From positions 1-19,642 of the forward strand of contig NZ_CALTZE010000078.1 in NCBI RefSeq assembly GCF_943913695.1: 19,642 nucleotides of DNA, read 5' to 3'. A program made the position numbers and the translations under genes. The notes beneath the pieces were generated by a model that ran no database searches, was not told the origin of the DNA, and saw only the letters and a list, made by a program, of their open reading frames with translations. How positions within the stretch are numbered: the stretch's first letter is position 1; each line of letters opens with the position of its first letter. Of the stretch, positions 14,135 through 19,642 are shown in pieces. Origin of the DNA: an uncultured Marmoricola sp. (GTDB lineage: Bacteria > Actinomycetota > Actinomycetes > Propionibacteriales > Nocardioidaceae).

Positions 14135-15040
14135 GTGATCACGCTCAAGGCGCTCGCCGCGCTCGTCGAGGAGCACGGCGACCTGCTCGACCAGCCGGTG
14201 GCGAGGTTTCGCGCCGGCGAGGTCGAGCTCGACACCGACGCCCGTCCCGCGCTCATGGGGGTCGTCAACCTCTCCGCCGACTCGTGGTACCGCGAGAGCG
14301 TGGCCACCTCGCACGCGGCCGCCGTACGCCGCGGCACCGTGCTCGCCGCCCAGGGCGCCGACCTCGTCGACGTGGGTGCCGAGTCGAGCAACGACGGCAC
14401 CGACCGTGTCGACCCCGAGGAGCAGACCCGTCGGCTGGTGCCGGTGATCGAGGAGCTGACCGAGGCCGGCGTCGCGGTCTCGGTGGAGAGCTACCACCCC
14501 AGCACGGTCGAGGCGTGCCTGGCGGCCGGAGCGTGCGTGCTCAACCTGACGGGCTCGGGTCACGACGCGGAGATGTTCGCCCTCGCGGCGGCCCACGACG
14601 CCTCGGTGGTGCTGTGCCACATCGAGGGCGACCATGCGCGCGACCTGCACGACCCCGAGGCCCACCCTGTCGCCGACGACCCGGTGCCCGCGATGCTCGA
14701 GCAGTTCGAACGGCGCCTGGGTCACGCCCGCGAGCTCGGGGTCAGCTCGCTGGCCATCGACCCCGGGATCGGCTTCGGCTTCGCGTGGCTGCCCGACCCC
14801 GTCGACCGAGCGCGCTACCAGGCGCAGGTGCTGGTGCAGACCTTCCGGCTGCGCGGGCTCGGCGTGCCCGTGTGCCACGCGCTGCCGAGCGCGATGGACC
14901 TGTTCGGCGAGGAGGTGCGCACGGCGGAGGGCTTCTTCGCCGTGCTCGCCTCGCTCGGCCAGACCGGCATCCACCGCACCCACGAGGTCGCGCGCGTCGC
15001 CGCGGTGCTCGCGGCGATGGACGACCTGCGGGTCCTCTAG
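14135..15040 (+). CDS. Dihydropteroate synthase-like protein (atypical)
   Basis: The protein is 301 aa from GTG 14135, with GGGGGAC upstream. It has the pterin-binding TIM-barrel pattern of FolP: LMGVVNLSADSW (41-51), GADLVDVGAES (74-84), VSVESYHPSTVEA (115-127), VLNLTG (135-140), IDPGIGFGF (208-216) and RTHEV (281-285). Several residues needed for catalysis differ from canonical FolP. TPDSF is SADSW, the STRPG after GGE is SSNDG, SVDT is SVES, IND is LNL, and the SRKS loop with the catalytic Lys is replaced by ALPSAMD. The Asp of DPG and the Arg and His of R-x-H are kept. It may therefore bind a pterin-like ligand without making dihydropteroate. No other folate gene is adjacent. The gene converges on the carboxypeptidase gene, with 15 bp between stops. 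Confidence 0.8.
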   Translation: MITLKALAALVEEHGDLLDQPVARFRAGEVELDTDARPALMGVVNLSADSWYRESVATSHAAAVRRGTVLAAQGADLVDVGAESSNDGTDRVDPEEQTRRLVPVIEELTEAGVAVSVESYHPSTVEACLAAGACVLNLTGSGHDAEMFALAAAHDASVVLCHIEGDHARDLHDPEAHPVADDPVPAMLEQFERRLGHARELGVSSLAIDPGIGFGFAWLPDPVDRARYQAQVLVQTFRLRGLGVPVCHALPSAMDLFGEEVRTAEGFFAVLASLGQTGIHRTHEVARVAAVLAAMDDLRVL

Positions 15041-15055
15041 GGGGCCGGCCGCGGC

Positions 15056-17179
15056 TCAGCGTCGCCGGCAGGGGTCTCCGACGTTGACGGTCTGGCCGCG
15101 GTCGACGACCACCTCCGAGGTGGCGAGCACGCGCCCGTTGCGGTTGGTGCAGGTGAGGTTCCAGGCCTCCTTGAGCCCGGAGTAGCTGCCGGGCGTCGGG
15201 GGCGCGAACTCCACGCGTCCCGACCAGTCGGCGCTCGCGCCGCCCTCGAAGTTGGTCACCCGCACGGTGTAGGTGCCGGGCACCGGGTCGATGATGGTGG
15301 CCCGCTCCGGGTTGGCGAGCGACTCGGCCGTCGCGACCGGGCGCCCGCGGGCGTCGAAGACCTGCACGTCCCAGTCGGCCGGCTGCGGCGAGGCCACCAC
15401 GACCGTGGCGGTGCCGTTGTCGTAGGCGGGCAGCCCCTCGACGGTGAAGGTGGTCTCCTCGAAGGCCTCCTCGCCGGGTGTGCCCTCGGGGTTGACCAGC
15501 TCGACGGCCGGCTGTGCCGGCGCCTGCGGGTCGCGCCCGTAGCGGCCGACCACGAGCGGGCGCGTCGAGGGGTTGACCGCCCAGACGAACCGGCCACCCT
15601 CGGTCTGCAGTGAGGACGCCAGGTCGTCGCGGTAGTAGCGCGGAGCGCCCGCGGTGCCGTCGGCGTTGAGCACGTTGGACGTCGCGGAGATGAAGGACTT
15701 GCTCACCGTCAGCCGACGGTTGGCAGCGGTCTCGCCGACGATGCGCGAGTGCAGGGTGCGGTCCAGCGCCGCGTCGGCCGCCACGTAGTAGGCCTCGCGG
15801 TTGCCGCCGTAGCCGGCACCCGCGGCGGGGGACAGACCGAGGTACTCCGCGACCACGCCGGTCTGGTAGGGCGGGTGGAACTCGTCGGGGCCGATCTCGA
15901 AGGTGAAGCCCAGCCCGCCGGTGTTCCAGTAGCTCCAGTCCTCGGTGGAGCCGGAGGTGTCGTAGAGCTGGTAGGAGGCCCAGTTGGCGTAGCCGTTGGC
16001 CTCGGTCATCGCCGCACCGAGAGCGCGGTACGCCGGCTCGTCCGGCGACAGGCCGGTCGCACGGATCGACGGCGGCCGCAGCACCAGGTTGGAGTAGGTG
16101 TGGTTGGTGATCAGCGTGGTGACCTGGCGACCGGAGATCAGCTTGCGGATGTTGTCGACCTCGGGCTCGGAGCCCGGTGCGTCACCCCGGTAGGTGTCGC
16201 TGCTCCACGTCGGCGAGGCGCCGCCACCACCCCAGAAGCCGGGGTAGTTGCGGTTGAGGTCGGTGCCGCGCAGCCGCCCGGCCGGGTTGTCGGCGCAGGT
16301 GCCGCCGAGGTACTGGGCGGGTGTCCGGGCCGAGATCGAGCAGTTCTTGCGCTTCATCTCGTAGTCGAACTGGCTGAAGTCACCGCGCGGCGCGGCGCTG
16401 CGGGAGATCTGGAAGCCGTCGACGTTGACGACCGGCACGACGATCGTGCGGGCCCGGTTGACGATGCGGCGGGCGCGGTCGTCGGTGCGCACGTTCTCCA
16501 GCAGGTCGAAGGCGAACTCCATGGCGTGCTCGGAGCTCGGCCACTCGCGGGCGTGGTGGGCGCCCAGGAGCAGGAAGACGGGCTTGCCGTCGTCGACGTT
16601 GGTGGCGTCGCGGGTGATCTCGATGCCACGCACCGAGCGCCCCTCGACCGACCGGTTCGGCAGCGTGATCGGCTTGACCAGTCGCGGGAAGCGTTGGGCG
16701 AGGCGGCTGAGGTCGGCCTCGTAGTCGGCCAGCGTGCGGTAGGACGTGCGCCCGCTCGGCAGCGGCGAGGTCGCGTTGGCGGCGGCGTAGCGCTTGTCGG
16801 CAGCGGCGTTGGAGCGCATCCGCTGCTCGAGGTCGGCGATCTGCACGGTCCAGTCGAAGCCCGCGGCGCGCAGCCGCTCGGCGTCGGCCTTGCCGTGGAG
16901 CACGACCTCCACGCCGGACGCGTCGCCGTGCTCGGTGAGGTCGAGGCCCAGCTCGCTCACCGCCGTACGCCGCTCCGGCGTGGCGGCGTCGACGTGCACG
17001 ACCTGGACCCTGCCGTCCTGCTCGAGACTGCTGGCGCGCAGCGGTGCGTCGTCGTCGGCGCCGCTGGCGCTGACGGCCAGCGGCACGGTCAGCAGCACGG
17101 CCAAGCCGGTGGCGGCGAGGCGTCGAGATCCTCGCCCCCGTCGGCCATGCGTGGAGTGGGTCGGAGCAAGGTCGGACAT
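15056..17179 (-). CDS. Secreted M14-family zinc carboxypeptidase
   Basis: The protein is 707 aa. The ATG at 17179 has GGGAGG with ideal spacing; an upstream ATG at 17209 lacks this. A basic N-terminus with SRRLAATG and a hydrophobic core ending near SASGA is a signal peptide, Sec or perhaps Tat. A propeptide-like region precedes the catalytic domain at about 145-460. Zinc ligands are H209 and E212 (AHHAREW) and H360 (ITNHTYSN). Substrate residues are N309-R310 (TDLNRNYPGFWG), and the general-base Glu is E428 (FTFEIGPDEFHPP). Cys280 and Cys295 may pair. The C-terminal 220 residues form beta-rich domains resembling bacterial pre-peptidase C-terminal modules (ADWDVQVFDARG, GTYTVRVTNFEGG). The enzyme should remove C-terminal amino acids from extracellular peptides. 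It is transcribed divergently from thrC. Confidence 0.95.
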   Translation of the reverse strand: MSDLAPTHSTHGRRGRGSRRLAATGLAVLLTVPLAVSASGADDDAPLRASSLEQDGRVQVVHVDAATPERRTAVSELGLDLTEHGDASGVEVVLHGKADAERLRAAGFDWTVQIADLEQRMRSNAAADKRYAAANATSPLPSGRTSYRTLADYEADLSRLAQRFPRLVKPITLPNRSVEGRSVRGIEITRDATNVDDGKPVFLLLGAHHAREWPSSEHAMEFAFDLLENVRTDDRARRIVNRARTIVVPVVNVDGFQISRSAAPRGDFSQFDYEMKRKNCSISARTPAQYLGGTCADNPAGRLRGTDLNRNYPGFWGGGGASPTWSSDTYRGDAPGSEPEVDNIRKLISGRQVTTLITNHTYSNLVLRPPSIRATGLSPDEPAYRALGAAMTEANGYANWASYQLYDTSGSTEDWSYWNTGGLGFTFEIGPDEFHPPYQTGVVAEYLGLSPAAGAGYGGNREAYYVAADAALDRTLHSRIVGETAANRRLTVSKSFISATSNVLNADGTAGAPRYYRDDLASSLQTEGGRFVWAVNPSTRPLVVGRYGRDPQAPAQPAVELVNPEGTPGEEAFEETTFTVEGLPAYDNGTATVVVASPQPADWDVQVFDARGRPVATAESLANPERATIIDPVPGTYTVRVTNFEGGASADWSGRVEFAPPTPGSYSGLKEAWNLTCTNRNGRVLATSEVVVDRGQTVNVGDPCRRR

Positions 17180-17236
17180 GGGTGCCTCCCGAGAGCGCGT
17201 GCGCCGCACCCCGATGTGCCACGCCGCGTGCGGTCG

Positions 17237-17266
17237 AACCTATGTCCGACACGTGAGACTCGGCAA
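17237..17266 (-). promoter_or_regulatory. Sigma-A-like promoter of the carboxypeptidase gene
   Basis: On the minus strand, TTGCCG (17261-17266) and TAGGTT (17237-17242) are separated by 18 bp. They lie about 58 bp upstream of the ATG at 17179, in the 111-bp divergent region shared with thrC. Confidence 0.5.
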
Positions 17267-17290
17267 GGGGCGTTGGGCACCCTGGAGCCC

Positions 17291-18514
17291 ATGAGCACTC
17301 CCGCGGACTTCTCGGCACTGACCCATCTCGAGTGCCCCCGCACCGGGGAGACCTACGACGCCGACCGTGTCCACGGGCTCAGCGACGTCGGCTCCCCGCT
17401 GCTCGCGCGCTACGACCTCGACCGGGTGAGGGCGACGGTGACACCAGAGGTGGTGGCCGGGCGGGCACCCGACCTCTGGCGCTACCACGAGGTGCTGCCG
17501 GTGCGGGACCCCGCGCACGTCACCACACTGGGCGAGGGCATGACGCCGCTGCTGCCGATGCCGTCGTACGGCGCCGCGATCGGTCTGCCCGGCCTGCTGA
17601 TGAAGGACGAGGGCGCGCTCCCGACGGGGAGCTTCAAGGCGCGGGGAGCGGCGGTCGGGGTGAGCCGGGCGCGCGAGCTCGGGGTGCGCTCGGTCGCGAT
17701 GCCGACCAACGGCAACGCCGGCGCCGCGTGGTCGGCGTACGCCGCTCGGGCGGGCATGCGGAGCCTCGTGGTGATGCCGGTCGACGCGCCGGAGATCACC
17801 CGGCGCGAGTGCGTGGCGGCCGGGGCCGAGCTCTACCTCGTCGACGGACTGATCAACCACGCCGGCGCGATCGTCGGCCGCGCCGTGGCCGAGCGGCCCG
17901 GGTGCCAGGAGGTCTCGACCCTCAAGGAGCCCTACCGGATCGAGGGCAAGAAGACGATGGGCTACGAGATCGTCGAGCAGCTCGGCTGGCAGACGCCCGA
18001 CGTGCTGCTCTATCCCGCCGGGGGCGGGGTCGGGCTGATCGGGATCCACAAGGCGATGCTGGAGCTGCGCGAGCTGGGGTGGTTGCGCGGTGACCTCCCG
18101 CGGCTGGTCGCGGTGCAGTCGACCGGGTGCCCGCCCCTCGTCGAGGCCTTCGAGCGCGGCCAGGAGGAGAGCACCCTGGTCGAGGGCACCCACACGCTGG
18201 CCTTCGGCATCAACGTGCCCAAGGCGCTGGGCGACTTCCTGGTGCTGCGCGCCGTGCGCGAGAGCGGCGGCACGGCCGTCGCGGTCGACGACGAGACCAT
18301 CCTCGAGGAGCTCGCGGCGCTCGCCGCGGCGGAGGGGGTGTGGGTCTGCCCGGAGGGAGCAGCCTGCTTCGCCGCCGCCCGGAGGCTGCGGGAGTCCGGT
18401 TGGATCGCGGAGCATGAGCGCGTCGTGGTGCTCAACACCGGCACCGGCCTGATCTACCCCGAGACCGTCGCAGCCGACGTACCCGTGCTCGCGCGCGACG
18501 GCCGGATCGGGTGA
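17291..18514 (+). CDS. thrC: Threonine synthase
   Basis: This PLP enzyme converts O-phosphohomoserine to threonine and phosphate in the cytosol. The ATG at 17291 gives 407 aa, with GGAG just upstream. It begins with the short LECPRTGETYDADRVHGL segment typical of the actinobacterial/plant-like type, with only the first of the usual zinc-knuckle-like cysteines. The PLP lysine is K116 in TGSFKARGA. The cofactor-contacting TNGNAGAAWSAYAARAG loop and the glycine loop PAGGGVGLIGI follow, and ESTLVEGTHTLAFGINVPKALGDF is well conserved. The length is usual. Other fold-type II lyases such as 2,3-diaminopropionate ammonia-lyase are related, but the motif set fits threonine synthase best. No hom or thrB gene is adjacent. 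The gene stands alone between the divergent carboxypeptidase gene and the stress-protein gene. Confidence 0.88.
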   Translation: MSTPADFSALTHLECPRTGETYDADRVHGLSDVGSPLLARYDLDRVRATVTPEVVAGRAPDLWRYHEVLPVRDPAHVTTLGEGMTPLLPMPSYGAAIGLPGLLMKDEGALPTGSFKARGAAVGVSRARELGVRSVAMPTNGNAGAAWSAYAARAGMRSLVVMPVDAPEITRRECVAAGAELYLVDGLINHAGAIVGRAVAERPGCQEVSTLKEPYRIEGKKTMGYEIVEQLGWQTPDVLLYPAGGGVGLIGIHKAMLELRELGWLRGDLPRLVAVQSTGCPPLVEAFERGQEESTLVEGTHTLAFGINVPKALGDFLVLRAVRESGGTAVAVDDETILEELAALAAAEGVWVCPEGAACFAAARRLRESGWIAEHERVVVLNTGTGLIYPETVAADVPVLARDGRIG

Positions 18515-18623
18515 CCAAGGTCCCGCGGCGCCTGGGCCCGGCAGCCCTGGCCATCCGGGCCTCACGGGCTCACCCTGGAGGTGGACGGTGAGAGACACCG
18601 CTCCCCACTTGGAGGCGAGCACG

Positions 18624-19517
18624 ATGAGCAGCACCATCTCCGACATCCGCCCGGGCAGTGTCGTCGCGGCCTACGACGGGTCGTCCTCGGCGCGCGCCTC
18701 GGTGCTCTGGGCGGCCGAGCGTGCCGCGGCAGACCACCGCCCGCTGGTCCTGGTCTACGCGACGGGCACGCTGACCCTGGCGATGCCCGACGTACCGATC
18801 CCCGCCGCGGAGCTCGCGGCCGCGGCGCGGCAGACGGGGGAGCAGGAGCTCGCCCAGGTCGTCGCCGAGGTGGCTGAGCAGGTGCCCGGCGCCGAGGTGA
18901 GCACCGTGGTCGCGCTCGACGACGCGCGTACGGCGCTGCTCGCGGCCTCCGCTCGCGCCTCGCTGCTGGTGCTCGGCTCACGTGGCCGCGGGCCGGTGCG
19001 CAGCCTGCTGCTGGGCTCGGTCGGCACCGCCGTCGTACGTCACGCCGAGTGCCCGGTCGTGATCCACCGGCCGCGTCACACCGAGGACAGCGAGCGCGGC
19101 ATCGTGGTCGGTGCCGACGGCTCCAAGCTCTCCCGCACGGTGCTCGAGCGCGCCTACGAGGAGGCCGAGCGCACCCGGCTCCCGCTCACCGTGCTGCACA
19201 GCTCCTGGGACCTGGTGGCCAGCTGGGGCGAGGCCTACAACGTCGCCGGTGCCCCCGGGCAGGGCGTGGAGGAGGAGAAGCTCGCGCTCGCCGAGAGCAT
19301 GGCCGGCCTGCGCGAGGACCACCCCGACGTCGTCTCCGACGTCGTCCTCGCTGCCGGCCCCCCGATCCCGGCCCTGGTCGGGCTCTCCCAGCACGCCGAG
19401 CTGCTCGTGCTCGGACACGAGCAGCGGGGTCTGGCCGACCGGCTGCTCGTCGGCTCGGTCGCCGTGCCGGTCGTCGAGCGCGCGGGCTGCCCGGTGCTCG
19501 TCGTACCCGTCGGCTGA
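18624..19517 (+). CDS. Universal stress protein with two UspA domains
   Basis: The protein is 297 aa from ATG 18624, preceded by GGAGG. A GTG at 18588 with its own GGAGG would add 12 residues, so two starts are possible. Domain 1 (about 12-148) opens with VVAAYDGSSSARA and has the ATP motif G118-x2-G121-x9-G131-S. Domain 2 (about 159-296) opens with IVVGADGSKLSRTVL and has a degenerate motif, G264-x2-Q267-x9-G277-S. Both end in the usual AECPVVIH or AGCPVLVVP strand. Tandem UspA proteins are common in actinobacteria and are often induced by hypoxia, stationary phase or nutrient stress. The partner and exact role are unknown. The protein is soluble and cytoplasmic. Confidence 0.95.
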   Translation: MSSTISDIRPGSVVAAYDGSSSARASVLWAAERAAADHRPLVLVYATGTLTLAMPDVPIPAAELAAAARQTGEQELAQVVAEVAEQVPGAEVSTVVALDDARTALLAASARASLLVLGSRGRGPVRSLLLGSVGTAVVRHAECPVVIHRPRHTEDSERGIVVGADGSKLSRTVLERAYEEAERTRLPLTVLHSSWDLVASWGEAYNVAGAPGQGVEEEKLALAESMAGLREDHPDVVSDVVLAAGPPIPALVGLSQHAELLVLGHEQRGLADRLLVGSVAVPVVERAGCPVLVVPVG

Positions 19518-19540
19518 CCCGGGCGCCTGACCCGGGCGCC
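19515..19540. repeat. 13-bp perfect tandem repeat at the usp stop
   Basis: TGACCCGGGCGCC occurs twice in direct succession (19515-19527, 19528-19540). The first copy contains the stop codon of the universal stress gene, so the second copy gives a second in-line TGA in a different frame. Confidence 0.8.
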
Positions 19541-19555
19541 GGACCTCGGCGCAGA

Positions 19556-19589
19556 CCCGCCCGGCTCGCGGGGCTCGCGGTGGGGCGGG
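19556..19589 (+). terminator. Possible terminator hairpin after the universal stress gene
   Basis: A CCCGCCC arm (19556-19562) pairs with GGGCGGG (19583-19589) around a 20-nt GC-rich loop. There is no T tract. GC-rich DNA makes such arms likely by chance. The remaining sequence to the window end shows no gene. Confidence 0.35.
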
Positions 19590-19642
19590 CCCCGGCGGGC
19601 CGGTGCGCTGCGGTGCGCCCCCGATGCGTAAACGCGCGGACC

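Noticed and set aside
12446..14983. Long minus-strand open frame opposite paralogue B and the DHPS-like gene
   Set aside because: Low-complexity product, no ribosome-binding site or domain, and fully antisense to better-supported genes.
15749..17290. Upstream extension of the threonine synthase frame through the carboxypeptidase gene
   Set aside because: Antisense to an M14 peptidase with all catalytic residues. thrC has its own start at 17291 and the normal length from there.
1..19642. tRNA or rRNA genes and CRISPR arrays
   Set aside because: I saw no cloverleaf with a TTC-arm consensus, no rRNA-like conserved blocks and no regularly spaced direct repeats other than the in-frame 12-bp Trp repeat.

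Overview
The window is very GC-rich, with third codon positions almost all G or C and frequent GTG starts. The gene content is actinobacterial: a small LysM protein in the nrdR neighbourhood, class II ribonucleotide reductase, and a DUF6318-type lipoprotein paired with a PKD-like secreted protein. Together these suggest a Nocardioides-like member of the Propionibacteriales. That placement is inference; there is no rRNA or other marker in the window.

Left part (1-3020). A membrane-anchored LysM protein (+) converges on a YhhN/lysoplasmalogenase-like membrane protein (-) across a perfect 15-bp hairpin. Upstream of yhhN on the minus strand are a PKD-like secreted protein and, overlapping it by ATGA, a DUF6318-type lipoprotein whose reading frame is broken by one base in a C run. 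A possible two-TM protein follows. This block has visibly lower GC in places and separates the LysM gene from nrdR, genes that often lie close together in actinobacteria.

Deoxyribonucleotide module (3180-6955). A sigma-A-like promoter, paired NrdR-box-like sites 31 bp apart and a dense same-strand cluster of CCACA motifs, including a perfect DnaA box, precede nrdR. The B12-dependent ribonucleotide reductase gene nrdJ follows and ends in a strong hairpin. The repressor and the only reductase in view therefore form one regulatory unit, possibly also sensed by DnaA.

Accessory stretch (7058-9605). A GNAT acetyltransferase is followed by a decayed 3' fragment of a gene whose intact copy lies at 9543-9980. 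The two form 78-bp direct repeats with 73 identities. They bracket an orphan 378-aa gene and about 480 bp with no convincing gene, which looks like a small insertion or a decayed duplication.

Unknown cluster (9543-14053). A small minus-strand protein with a faint RadC/JAB-like C-terminal pattern diverges from three plus-strand genes. Two encode divergent paralogues (369 and 398 aa) sharing a PMGGYRL core. Between them lies a DUF2786 protein with a basic N-terminus and a period-four tryptophan/acidic repeat. Nearly identical 15-bp DnaA-box-like motifs precede both paralogues. This is the best candidate here for an undescribed system.

Right part (14135-19642). A dihydropteroate-synthase-like protein has lost several catalytic residues. 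It converges on a secreted M14 zinc carboxypeptidase. Divergent from that are threonine synthase (thrC) and a two-domain universal stress protein. The window ends in GC-rich non-coding sequence with a short tandem repeat and a hairpin.
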